Assembly: GCF_902459645.1 (NCBI RefSeq)
Contig: NZ_CABPSK010000002.1
Coordinates: 1,116,001 to 1,180,000 of the forward strand
Length of the DNA stretch: 64,000 bases
Source: Pandoraea pneumonica
Lineage (GTDB): Bacteria; Pseudomonadota; Gammaproteobacteria; Burkholderiales; Burkholderiaceae
Direction of reading: 5' to 3'
Shown: in pieces, positions 25,892-34,223 of the stretch
Numbering within the stretch: the first letter of the stretch is position 1
Layout: each line of letters opens with the position of its first letter
Position numbers and translations under genes: made by a program
Notes under the pieces: generated by a model
The model's input: the letters and a program-made list of their open reading frames with translations, nothing else
Told to the model about the DNA's origin: nothing
Database searches by the model: none

Positions 25892-26992
25892 ATGACCGAC
25901 CAAGCCCAACGCCCCCTGCGCATCGCCGTGATTCCCGGCGACGGCATCGGCAAGGAAGTGATGCCCGAAGGGCTGCGCGTGCTCGATGCGGCGGCCAAGC
26001 GGTTTGGCATCGCGCTCGAGTATCAGCACATCGAATGGGCGAGTTGCGACTACTACGTCGAGCACGGCCAGATGATGCCGGACGACTGGAAGCAGCAACT
26101 CGAAGGCGCGGACGCGATTCTGTTCGGCGCAGTGGGTTGGCCCGACACGGTGCCCGACCATATTTCGCTGTGGGGCTCGCTGCTGAAATTCCGTCGCGAG
26201 TTCGATCAGTACATCAATCTGCGCCCGGCGCGCTTGTTCGACGGCGTGCCGTCGCCGCTAGCCGGACGTCAGGCGGGCGACATCGATTTCATGATCGTGC
26301 GCGAGAACACCGAAGGCGAGTACTCGTCGATCGGCGGCGTGATGTTCGAGGGCACCGAGCGCGAGTTCGTGGTGCAGGAGTCGGTCTTCACGCGTCATGG
26401 CACCGAGCGTGTGCTCAAGTTCGCGTTCGATCTGGCGCAGCAGCGCAAGCGCAAGCACGTGACCGTCGCCACCAAGAGCAACGGCATCTCGATCTCGATG
26501 CCGTGGTGGGACAAGCGTGCCGCCGAAGCTGCCGCGAACTATCCGGACGTGACGTGGGACAAGCAGCACATCGACATTCTGTGCGCGCGCTTCGTGTTGA
26601 ACCCGGATCGCTTCGACGTGGTGGTGGCGTCCAACCTGTTCGGCGACATCTTGTCGGATCTGGGCCCCGCATGCACGGGCACCATCGGCATCGCGCCGTC
26701 GGGCAACTTGAATCCGGAAGGCAAGTTCCCGTCGCTGTTCGAACCGGTGCACGGCTCCGCGCCGGACATCGCGGGCAAGAACATCGCCAACCCGATCGGC
26801 ATGATCTGGACGGCCGCGATGATGCTCGACTTCCTTGGCAAGAGCGAAGGCCGCGCCCGCGAAGCGCACGACGCGATTCTTGCCGCCGTTGCCAAGGTCA
26901 TCAAAGAAGGCCCGCGCACCGGCGACATGGGTGGCAAAGCCAACACGACCGAAGTTGGTCAGGCGATTGCGGCCGTCGTCTCCGCAGGCTGA
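25892..26992 (+). CDS. dmlA: D-malate / tartrate dehydrogenase (decarboxylating)
   Basis: NAD-dependent beta-decarboxylating dehydrogenase that turns D-malate into pyruvate and CO2 and can act on tartrate. The fold of the isocitrate/isopropylmalate dehydrogenase family is shown by IPGDGIGKEVMPEGLRVLDA, RENTEGEYSSIGG, the metal-binding SNLFGDILSDLGP and HGSAPDIAGKNIANP. At 366 residues it fits DmlA/TtuC rather than LeuB; the RPARLFDGVPSPL segment is typical of this group. GGAGA precedes the ATG. The 3' end overlaps the convergent monooxygenase gene by 34 bp. Confidence 0.88.
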   Translation: MTDQAQRPLRIAVIPGDGIGKEVMPEGLRVLDAAAKRFGIALEYQHIEWASCDYYVEHGQMMPDDWKQQLEGADAILFGAVGWPDTVPDHISLWGSLLKFRREFDQYINLRPARLFDGVPSPLAGRQAGDIDFMIVRENTEGEYSSIGGVMFEGTEREFVVQESVFTRHGTERVLKFAFDLAQQRKRKHVTVATKSNGISISMPWWDKRAAEAAANYPDVTWDKQHIDILCARFVLNPDRFDVVVASNLFGDILSDLGPACTGTIGIAPSGNLNPEGKFPSLFEPVHGSAPDIAGKNIANPIGMIWTAAMMLDFLGKSEGRAREAHDAILAAVAKVIKEGPRTGDMGGKANTTEVGQAIAAVVSAG

Positions 26993-28362
26993 GGCGCGGC
27001 TTCACCCGCAGGTGTCTCGGCGTCGCGTGGCGCAAAGTGCCGGTTCGGCACGGCTGGCACGCCGAGATTCTCGCGGAACGTCCGGCCTTCGTAATGCGTG
27101 CGGAATAGGCCGCGTCGCTGGAGCTCGGGCACCACGAGATCGACGAACGATGTGATGTCTGCTGGCGCGCTTGGAAACATGATGTTGAAGCCGTCGGCAG
27201 CCCCCGTCTCGAACCAGTGCTGGAAGTCGTCGGCAATCGACTCGGGCGTGCCGACGAGCACGCGATGCCCGCCTGCGGTAAAGCGCGTGTAAAGCTGACG
27301 CACGGTCGGCTGCTCGCGCCGAATCCAGTCCACCAATAGCTTCTGACGGCTCTTGTGCGAGTTGGTCTCCGGCACATGCTCGGGCAACGGCACCTTCGCA
27401 TCGAACGGCAAACTGCCGAGATCGATGCCAAGGCTCGCGTAGTTCGCGAGTGCATGCAAAGCGACGGCAGGGTCGCGATGTTCGAGCAGCGCGTCGTAGC
27501 GGGCTTCGGCTTCGGCCTGCGTTCGACCGACGATGGGCGCGACGCCCGGCAGAATAAAAATATGTTCCGGGCGGCGCCCGTACTTCAACGCGCGCGTTTT
27601 CACATCGGTGTAGAAGGCGCGAGCGTCCTCGATATCCTGCGCGGCCGTGTACAGCAATTCACCTGCGCGTGCGGCCAGTTCGCGACCCGCTTCGCTGGAG
27701 CCTGCTTGCGCAATCACGGGCCAGCCTTGCACCGGGCGCGGTGCGCTTAGCGGCCCGCGCACGCGGAAGTGCTTGCCGCGATGATCCAGTTTGCGCACGC
27801 GCGCAGGGTCAGCCCATTGTCCGGTGGCCTTGTTGCGGGGGAATGCGTCGTCGGCGTGACTATCCCAGAGACCCGTCACGACGTCGTAGAACTCGTTGGC
27901 GCGTTCGTAGCGCAACGCATGGTCGACGTGATCGTCGCGATTGAAGTTTTCGCCGCCCCCTGTCGACGTCACCAGATTCCAACCAGCGCGCCCGCCCGAC
28001 AAATGATCGAGCGACGCAAAGGCGCGCGCCACGTTGTAAGGCTCGCTGTACGTGGTGCTGACCGACGCCACGAGACCGATGTGTTGCGTCGCCCCCGCCA
28101 GACCGGCGAGCAACACGACGGGGTCCCAGCGTGGCGCGCCCGGGCTGTGCGCGAGCGCGACCGGATCGGTCGACATGAAGAGGTTATCGAAGAAGAACAA
28201 CGCGTCGAAGCAACCGCGCTCCAGTTCTTGTGCGTAGTGCCGGTAGCGCTCGAATTTCAGATGCGCGTCGGTGTCGGTATCGGGGTGGCGCCAGCTATCG
28301 CCTTGCACGCCGGAACCCGACATGTAGGCGCCCAGCCGGAGCTTGCGGGCAGGTTGACTCAT
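26959..28362 (-). CDS. flavin-dependent monooxygenase of the NtaA/SnaA/DszA group
   Basis: A two-component luciferase-like monooxygenase (467 residues) that uses reduced flavin from a separate reductase. Typical stretches are LRLGAYMSGSGVQGDSWRHPD, FDALFFFDNLFM, SGGRAGWNLVTS and DHALRYERANEFYDV. Relatives act on nitrilotriacetate, dibenzothiophene sulfone, and alkanesulfonates or similar sulphur compounds. Divergent from a sulfonate-type binding protein, so a sulphur-source role is likely, but the substrate is open. ATG at 28362 is chosen; an ATG at 28389 is an alternative. The last 34 bases overlap dmlA tail to tail. Confidence 0.84.
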   Translation of the reverse strand: MSQPARKLRLGAYMSGSGVQGDSWRHPDTDTDAHLKFERYRHYAQELERGCFDALFFFDNLFMSTDPVALAHSPGAPRWDPVVLLAGLAGATQHIGLVASVSTTYSEPYNVARAFASLDHLSGGRAGWNLVTSTGGGENFNRDDHVDHALRYERANEFYDVVTGLWDSHADDAFPRNKATGQWADPARVRKLDHRGKHFRVRGPLSAPRPVQGWPVIAQAGSSEAGRELAARAGELLYTAAQDIEDARAFYTDVKTRALKYGRRPEHIFILPGVAPIVGRTQAEAEARYDALLEHRDPAVALHALANYASLGIDLGSLPFDAKVPLPEHVPETNSHKSRQKLLVDWIRREQPTVRQLYTRFTAGGHRVLVGTPESIADDFQHWFETGAADGFNIMFPSAPADITSFVDLVVPELQRRGLFRTHYEGRTFRENLGVPAVPNRHFAPRDAETPAGEAAPQPAETTAAIA

Positions 28363-28442
28363 GACTCTCAGCGCCTCGTCGTCAGGCATTGGAAACGATC
28401 ACCATACCGAGCGCTATGCGCGCGCACAAACAACGAAATGCG

Positions 28443-28505
28443 ATAAGCAAACCTGCATAAGCAAACGCGCTTCGGCGGCGATAACCATCGCAACAATCGA
28501 TGGTT
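28443..28505. promoter_or_regulatory. repeat-rich divergent promoter of the monooxygenase/binding-protein pair
   Basis: ATAAGCAAAC occurs twice, at 28443-28452 and 28457-28466, and an inverted repeat AACCATCG-N7-CGATGGTT lies at 28483-28505. The pattern suits a LysR-type activator such as CysB/SsuR of sulphur genes, but no regulator gene is adjacent. Confidence 0.45.
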
Positions 28506-28580
28506 GGGCGTGCGTGGCCCGCTACATAGACTGGCCCGTCCGACCACTCTCATCGCTGCGCTAGCGCGTGGTGCCATGCC

Positions 28581-29621
28581 ATGACGTATTTGCTATCTCG
28601 TGCCGCACCTCTTGCACCTCTTGTTAAGGGCCAAATAAGCCAGCGTTGGCCGACGTGGCGTTCACGCCTGCGCCGTGCGCTGGTCATTGGGTTGAGCGTC
28701 GCCGCGATTCTTCCCTTCGCGTCGGTGAAGGCGCAGGACAAGCCTGTGCTTGTCGTCGGCGATCAGGCGTTCAATGCGCAGAGCTTGTTCGAGGCATCGG
28801 GCGTGCTGCGCGATGCGCCGTACACAATCGCGTGGAAACAATTTCCGGCAGGCACGCCCGTGATCGAGGCCGTCAACGCGGGGGCGCTCGACATCGGCCT
28901 GCAAGGCGATGGCCCGGTGTTGTTTCTGGCCGCGCAGGGCGCGCCTATCAAGGTCATTGGCATCTATCGCGACAGCCCCGACAGTGTCGTGCTGCTCGCT
29001 GGGCCGCACACGCAGATCAAGACAGTGGAAGACCTGAAGGGCAAGACGGTCGCGATTACGCGCGGCGGGTGGTCGCAGCAACTGGTGCAGGCGGCGCTCA
29101 CGTCGGCAGGGCTGCCGCTCGACGCCGTGAAGTATTCGTATCTGGCGTCGGTCGATTCGGCGGCGGCGTTGCAGGCGGGCAAAGTGGATGCCACGGCCAC
29201 GTGGGAGCCGTATGTGTCGCGCCTGCGTCAGGCGGGGGCGCGCACGGTGGTGACGGCACGCGGATTGATTGCGGCGCAAAGTTATCTGTCGACGACACAA
29301 AAGGTCATCGATACCAAGCGCGAGTTATTGGGTGACTTCGTGCAGCGTTATCAACGCGCGCGTGACTGGTCGCTGGCCGATGCACGGCATATCGACCGCT
29401 ATGCCGACGTGTGGGCAGCCAAATCGCGTGTCGATCCGAAACTGGCGCACCAGTGGTTCAGCACCTCGCGCGTGCGCTACGAGCCGCTCACCGACGCGGC
29501 CATCGCCGAAGCGCAGAAGAGCGTCGACGATTTCGTGAAGACAGGCACGCTGACCAAAGGCTTCGATGTGAAGGGGCTTTTCGACACGTCGTTCAACAAG
29601 TTCACGCAGGCGGCGCGCTAG
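28581..29621 (+). CDS. orphan ABC transporter substrate-binding protein, sulfonate/nitrate type
   Basis: A 346-residue exported protein of the SsuA/TauA group. A long basic N-terminus leads into a hydrophobic segment (ALVIGLSVAAILPFASVKAQ). The mature part has the family pattern VGDQAFNAQSLFEASGVL, then DGPVLFLAAQGAPIKVIG and LKGKTVAITRGG. It would deliver an aliphatic sulfonate or related molecule to a permease, but no permease or ATPase gene adjoins it. It is divergent from a flavin monooxygenase that could use the imported molecule. No clear ribosome site; a later in-frame start is possible. Confidence 0.83.
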   Translation: MTYLLSRAAPLAPLVKGQISQRWPTWRSRLRRALVIGLSVAAILPFASVKAQDKPVLVVGDQAFNAQSLFEASGVLRDAPYTIAWKQFPAGTPVIEAVNAGALDIGLQGDGPVLFLAAQGAPIKVIGIYRDSPDSVVLLAGPHTQIKTVEDLKGKTVAITRGGWSQQLVQAALTSAGLPLDAVKYSYLASVDSAAALQAGKVDATATWEPYVSRLRQAGARTVVTARGLIAAQSYLSTTQKVIDTKRELLGDFVQRYQRARDWSLADARHIDRYADVWAAKSRVDPKLAHQWFSTSRVRYEPLTDAAIAEAQKSVDDFVKTGTLTKGFDVKGLFDTSFNKFTQAAR

Positions 29622-29707
29622 GCTGCGGCTCGTCACAATGCCCCGTGTCGTTCACGTGTGGTCGCTACAATGCTTGCCTGCGTGCGGGCATTGTCGCCCG
29701 TGTGTTC

Positions 29708-30739
29708 ATGGGGAAATGCGTGACAGCCAAGGTTCATTCCACTATCGCCGGAACTCACCCGACCGGCCTCAGTCGGCACGTTGTCATTGTTGCCTTTGAG
29801 GGCGTGGAGGCGATCGACGTTGCCGGACCAGCCAGCGCCTTCGCCAAGGCATCGCTTGCGGTCCCGGGCGCCTACCGCGTCACCATTGCGTCGCCGTACG
29901 GCGGCAGCGTGCATACGAGCGCGGGGTTGTCGCTGGCCGATACTCAATCGTTATCGGTGCTCGGGTCCGAAAACGCAGCCGACCCTGCATTCGACACCAT
30001 CATCGTGGCCGGTGGCGAAGAGGCTGCACTGCGCCGGGCAATTCTCGACGACGGGGCGGCGCTGTGGCTATCGCAGGCCGCCCAGCAGGCACGCCGTGTG
30101 GCAAGTGTCTGCACGGGGGCGTTCGTGTTGATGGCCGCCGGTCTGCTCGACAAACGGCAATCGACGACACATTGGCGCGCCTGCGACCGTCTCGAATCGA
30201 TGTGTGCCGATACGCAGGTGCAGCGCGGCCGCGTGTTCGTGCGCGACGGCAATGTTTGGACATCGGGCGGTGTGACCACAGGCATCGATATGGCACTGGG
30301 CATGATCGAAGCCGATCTTGGCCGAGCTGTGGCGATGGATATTGCGCGGGACCTCGCGCTATTCGTCGTGCGCGGCGGGGCAGAGTCGCAAGTCAGCCGG
30401 TCGTTGACGCTGCAAAGCGGCGCGTCGTCGCCGGTGCGCGACGTGATTGCCTGGATCGAAAGTCATCTCGATGGCGATCTATCCGTCGATGCGCTCGCGG
30501 CGGTTGCCCGCATGAGCCCGCGCAACTTTTCGCGGGCGTTTTCCAGAGAGACGGGTACCTCGCCTGCGCGCTACGTGACCCGCTCACGGCTCGACTTCGC
30601 TGCGTCGTTGCTGCGTCAGACCCCATGGACACAGGAGCGCGTCGCGCAACGAAGCGGCTTTCAAAGCGTCGACGCATTGCAACGGGCATTTCGTGCGACG
30701 TTCGGGCAGTCGATGGCGGACTATCGACGCGACGCATAA
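29708..30739 (+). CDS. GlxA-type AraC regulator with DJ-1/PfpI domain
   Basis: A 343-residue two-domain regulator. Residues about 23-200 form a DJ-1/PfpI-like (class I glutamine amidotransferase) domain with the elbow Cys in VASVCTGAFVL; the C-terminal part is an AraC helix-turn-helix pair (LSVDALAAVARMSPRNFSRAF and ERVAQRSGFQSVDALQRAF). Such GlxA/FtrA proteins sense small metabolites. The ATG at 29708 or the GTG at 29720 could be the start; the GTG has GGGGAAA just before it. Convergent with, and nine bases from, a secreted protein carrying the same DJ-1 fold. Confidence 0.85.
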   Translation: MGKCVTAKVHSTIAGTHPTGLSRHVVIVAFEGVEAIDVAGPASAFAKASLAVPGAYRVTIASPYGGSVHTSAGLSLADTQSLSVLGSENAADPAFDTIIVAGGEEAALRRAILDDGAALWLSQAAQQARRVASVCTGAFVLMAAGLLDKRQSTTHWRACDRLESMCADTQVQRGRVFVRDGNVWTSGGVTTGIDMALGMIEADLGRAVAMDIARDLALFVVRGGAESQVSRSLTLQSGASSPVRDVIAWIESHLDGDLSVDALAAVARMSPRNFSRAFSRETGTSPARYVTRSRLDFAASLLRQTPWTQERVAQRSGFQSVDALQRAFRATFGQSMADYRRDA

Positions 30740-30748
30740 CCGACGCCT

Positions 30749-31861
30749 TTAATTCGGCGCCGGAACATACTCCATGGCGAGTGAAACGATGTCGCGTTCG
30801 GCAGGGCCGTAGCGCTGTTCGATATCTGCGAGCGACTGCACGAACTGGGTCATCGCATTGCGCTTAGGTGCCAACGTCAGGGGACGTGCGGCGCTGGGCA
30901 CAGGGGGCGTCGTGACGAGCATCAGACCGCTGGCCATTCGCACACGCCCAGATGTGGCGGTTGACGTTGCGACCACCGTCGTGCGCCAGGTGCGCGACCA
31001 TGCGTCTGCGGTGAGTGCGAGCGAAGTGTCGTCGATGCCGTCGACAGCCGGAATGGCGAGCGTTTCGTGACGCCATATGGCGATGGCGTTGCTTGCAATC
31101 GTCCACAATCGTCGTGCGTTGAGTTCGAAGCCCGCACTCACGTGCCGCGCCGACCAGTCGTTGGCACCAAGCCATCGCGCGACCTCCAGCGCTCGGTCGC
31201 GGCCTGCAATGCCTTCAACGAGCGCGAGCGACACGGGTATCGACGCGCTCACGCCAGTCGTCGTGACCACGCCATCGTCATGCAGGTAGCGAACATTCGG
31301 CACATAGCTGGCCGTGGGATTGGCCTTTCGCAGGTCGCCGCGATCGTACCAGTGGCCGGTGAAGCGACGCCCGTTGAGCAGCCCCGCCTGACTCAGTACG
31401 CGTGCCCCGGAACAAATGCCGACGATCATCGCACCGTGAGCGGCTTGCTGTTGCAGCCAGCGCAGCACACGCGGGTCGTCATCGGTGTGCATGGCGGGCA
31501 CGATCACGATATCGGCCCCGTGCGGATGCTGGGCATCGAAGGCCGCGAGGGTGGTGTCGGGCACGATGCGCAATGCGGGCATCAACGTGACCTCGCCAGC
31601 TTCAACTGCTACTGCCTGCACGGTGCCGATGCCGGCTCGTTTGAGCACGGCGTAGGGCACAAGAAAATCCGTGGTTTCGGTGCCGTCGTTCAACGCGATG
31701 ACGGCAATGACCGGCGAATGAGGCCGTTTGGCTAGTGCGTCGCGCAGCCCCTGTTGCGCGGTGCCGCTGACATCGCTGCCCGAAGTTTCGGGGCCTGCGA
31801 ACACGGCTGAGGGGCTGATCAGAGCGACAAAAGCGAAGAGTAAAGAAAGCAGGCTGGGCAT
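30749..31861 (-). CDS. secreted DJ-1/PfpI-fold protein
   Basis: A 370-residue protein with a clear signal peptide (MPSLLSLLFAFVALISPSAVFA). The DJ-1/PfpI domain follows, at about residues 50-235, with the nucleophile elbow GICSGARVL (Cys150) and the later GRRFTGHWYDRGDLRKANP segment. It resembles the sensor half of GlxA regulators but has no DNA-binding domain; a C-terminal region of about 130 residues is of unknown type. It may be a periplasmic hydratase, hydrolase or ligand-binding protein. It is paired tail to tail with a GlxA-type regulator. Confidence 0.75.
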   Translation of the reverse strand: MPSLLSLLFAFVALISPSAVFAGPETSGSDVSGTAQQGLRDALAKRPHSPVIAVIALNDGTETTDFLVPYAVLKRAGIGTVQAVAVEAGEVTLMPALRIVPDTTLAAFDAQHPHGADIVIVPAMHTDDDPRVLRWLQQQAAHGAMIVGICSGARVLSQAGLLNGRRFTGHWYDRGDLRKANPTASYVPNVRYLHDDGVVTTTGVSASIPVSLALVEGIAGRDRALEVARWLGANDWSARHVSAGFELNARRLWTIASNAIAIWRHETLAIPAVDGIDDTSLALTADAWSRTWRTTVVATSTATSGRVRMASGLMLVTTPPVPSAARPLTLAPKRNAMTQFVQSLADIEQRYGPAERDIVSLAMEYVPAPN

Positions 31862-31949
31862 CGAAGCGTCGTGCGAGGCAAAGAGGCCTAGCGTAGCGAA
31901 GCCCCGATGCCTCTCGCAATGACAGCGATGCCGCAGATTCTGCCAACGG

Positions 31950-32876
31950 CTACGCGGTAGCGCGCTTCGCGGTATTCAGCCCGCCGCCGAACGCGCGCGG
32001 GCGCGGCGCATCGACCTTTTCGCGCAGCAGGGCGACGGCGCGTTGCGCGCGCGCCGACAGCGCCCATTCCGAGCGATGAATCAGCCACAACGTGTCGACC
32101 ACAGGCGGGCCGCAATCGACCACACGAATAGCGTCCTGCGATGCAAACGCTTGGCGCGCGTACTGCGGAATGACCGTGAAGCCCAGCCCCCGCGCCACGT
32201 ATTCCAGAATCAGGCTGATCTGATTCGTACACCCGTGGCTCGGCAAGCTGCGCACGCCCGGGTTGCCCGGAAAGCGTCGGCTAAGCAGGCGCGTCGACAT
32301 CGCCTCACCATCGGGGTGATCGATATACCCGATGCGCTTGAGGTCTTCCCACTTGTACACATCGTCCCCGGCAGGCACGACGAGTTCGAGCGGCTCTTGC
32401 GTGAACGGTGTGGCGGCCAGACGCGGGTCGTCCGGTCGCAGCGTGACCAGTCCCAATTCGTAGTGGCTTTGCAGCACCCCTTCGAGCACTTCCGGATCGG
32501 GGGCGAAGCGGTGCCGAACCACCATCGAGGGATTTGCCTGCTGCATGTCGAGCAGGATGGGGCACAAATACAGCCCGATGCTGCCGGGGGTGATGAGCGT
32601 GATTTCGCCGCAATCGTCGTCGGCATCGTCCAGCCGCGAGCGCAGATGGCGGCTCGCGCATTCGACTTCCGCGCAGTAAGCCAGCACCGCGTGTCCCGCT
32701 GGCGTGAGCTCGATCGCGCGTGGACGCCGCACCAGCAGCGGCCCGAATTCTTCTTCCAGATGCTTCACATGCTGGCTAACCGCCGCCTGCGTGAGACCTA
32801 GCCGGTCGGCGGTGCGCGTGAAGTTGCCCAGCTCCGCGAGGGTCGCGAAGGATTTGAGCCATTGAGGGTTCACCAT
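31950..32876 (-). CDS. LysR-family transcriptional regulator
   Basis: A 308-residue LysR protein with the winged-helix start WLKSFATLAELGNFTRTADRLGLTQAAVSQHVKHLEE and a C-terminal effector domain. Divergent from an old yellow enzyme gene by 123 bp, with a LysR-type box between, so it probably controls that gene and itself. The effector is unknown; electrophilic quinones or enones would fit the neighbour enzyme. Confidence 0.86.
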   Translation of the reverse strand: MVNPQWLKSFATLAELGNFTRTADRLGLTQAAVSQHVKHLEEEFGPLLVRRPRAIELTPAGHAVLAYCAEVECASRHLRSRLDDADDDCGEITLITPGSIGLYLCPILLDMQQANPSMVVRHRFAPDPEVLEGVLQSHYELGLVTLRPDDPRLAATPFTQEPLELVVPAGDDVYKWEDLKRIGYIDHPDGEAMSTRLLSRRFPGNPGVRSLPSHGCTNQISLILEYVARGLGFTVIPQYARQAFASQDAIRVVDCGPPVVDTLWLIHRSEWALSARAQRAVALLREKVDAPRPRAFGGGLNTAKRATA

Positions 32877-32885
32877 AATGAACTG

Positions 32886-32900
32886 TTATCGATTTGATAA
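32886..32900. promoter_or_regulatory. LysR-type box
   Basis: TTATC-N5-GATAA is a perfect 5-bp inverted repeat of the T-N11-A kind bound by LysR regulators. It lies ten bases before the LysR start codon and about 100 bp before the divergent old yellow enzyme gene. Confidence 0.5.
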
Positions 32901-32999
32901 TGTGCAGATGGTTTTCATTATAGCGGTGCCGGACTACTATTGCTTCCGTCGGCCAAGTCGCCGCTAGAAGCACATACCCCCTATACCGTAGAGAACACC

Positions 33000-34106
33000 A
33001 TGTCTGCCTTGTTTTCCCCGTTTGAATTGAAGAGCGTCAAGCTGCGCAATCGCGTAGCCATTCCCCCGATGTGCCAGTACAGCGCCGTCGACGGCCTGAT
33101 CAACGATTGGCACCTTGCCCACTACGCCGGATTGGCGCGCGGCGGTGCCGGGTTAGTGATCGTCGAAGCCACGGCCGTGTCGCCGGAAGGCCGTATCAGC
33201 CCGGGATGCACGGGTTTGTGGAACGACGAGCAGGCACAAGGCATGGCGCGTATCGCGTCGGCCATCAAGGCGCATGGCGCTGTGCCGGGTATCCAGATTG
33301 CGCACGCCGGTCGCAAGGCCAGTGCAAACCGCCCGTGGGAAGGCGACGACCACATCGGTGAAGACGATCCGCGTGGCTGGCCGACGATCTCGCCGTCCGC
33401 CGTCGCGTTCGGTGGTCATCTCGGCAAGGTGCCGAAAGCGATGACGCTCGACGACATCGCTCGCGTGAAGGCCGATTTCGTGGCCGCCGCACGCCGCGCG
33501 CTGGCCGCTGGCTTCGAATGGCTCGAATTGCACTTCGCTCACGGCTATCTGGCGCAAAGTTTCTTCTCGCTGCACGCCAATCATCGTGAAGATGCCTACG
33601 GCGGCGACCTCGCGGGACGTAGCCGTTTCCTGCTGGAGACGCTCGCTGCCGTGCGTGAAGTGTGGCCGGAGCATCTGCCGCTCACTGCCCGCTTCGGCGT
33701 GCTCGAGTACGACGGCCGCGACGAAGAGACGCTGGCCGAGTCAATTACGCTCACGCGTCAGATGCGCGAGGGCGGTCTCGATCTGTTGAACGTGAGCGTC
33801 GGCTTCTCGACGCCGAAGGCGAAGATTCCTTGGGGTTCGGCGTTCCTCGCGCCGATCGCCGAGCGCGTGAAGCAGGAAGCTGGCATTGCCGTGGCATCGT
33901 CGTGGGGCATCGACGACCCGCACGCAGCAGAGCGCGTGGTGGCCGGTGGGCAGATGGATCTGGTGATGATTGGCCGCGCGTTGCTCGCCAACCCGCACTG
34001 GCCGTACTACGCTGCGCGCGAACTCGATGTGTCGCGTCCGTCGTGGGTGCTGCCTGCACCGTATGCGCATTGGCTCGAACGTTATCAAGTGCAGCGCGCC
34101 GCCTAA
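33000..34106 (+). CDS. old yellow enzyme (NADH:flavin oxidoreductase, XenA/YqjM type)
   Basis: FMN-dependent ene-reductase of 368 residues that reduces activated C=C bonds and some nitro compounds. It starts SALFSPFELKSVKLRNRVAI and has the thermophilic-like OYE signature with Cys25 in PPMCQYSA, the flavin-tuning residue of XenA/YqjM. Other family stretches are IQIAHAGRKAS, LHFAHGYLAQSFFS and MIGRALLANPHWPY. Divergent from a LysR regulator. ATG at 33000 is chosen by family alignment. Confidence 0.9.
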   Translation: MSALFSPFELKSVKLRNRVAIPPMCQYSAVDGLINDWHLAHYAGLARGGAGLVIVEATAVSPEGRISPGCTGLWNDEQAQGMARIASAIKAHGAVPGIQIAHAGRKASANRPWEGDDHIGEDDPRGWPTISPSAVAFGGHLGKVPKAMTLDDIARVKADFVAAARRALAAGFEWLELHFAHGYLAQSFFSLHANHREDAYGGDLAGRSRFLLETLAAVREVWPEHLPLTARFGVLEYDGRDEETLAESITLTRQMREGGLDLLNVSVGFSTPKAKIPWGSAFLAPIAERVKQEAGIAVASSWGIDDPHAAERVVAGGQMDLVMIGRALLANPHWPYYAARELDVSRPSWVLPAPYAHWLERYQVQRAA

Positions 34107-34166
34107 TTGGCTGCAAAAGCGCTTTCGTGCGTCGCAGGTGATCGCCGCATTCGGTGAATCGCAAAA

Positions 34167-34202
34167 AAACGCCCCCGCTCGTCGTTCGACGCGGGGGCGT
34201 TT
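34167..34202. terminator. bidirectional intrinsic terminator
   Basis: AAACGCCCCCGC at 34167-34178 pairs perfectly with GCGGGGGCGTTT at 34191-34202, with a smaller GTCG/CGAC stem in the loop. A-run and T-run flank it, so it serves both convergent genes, the old yellow enzyme and the M20 hydrolase. Confidence 0.88.
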
Positions 34203-34223
34203 TCATTTCCGATGCTGTGGCGA

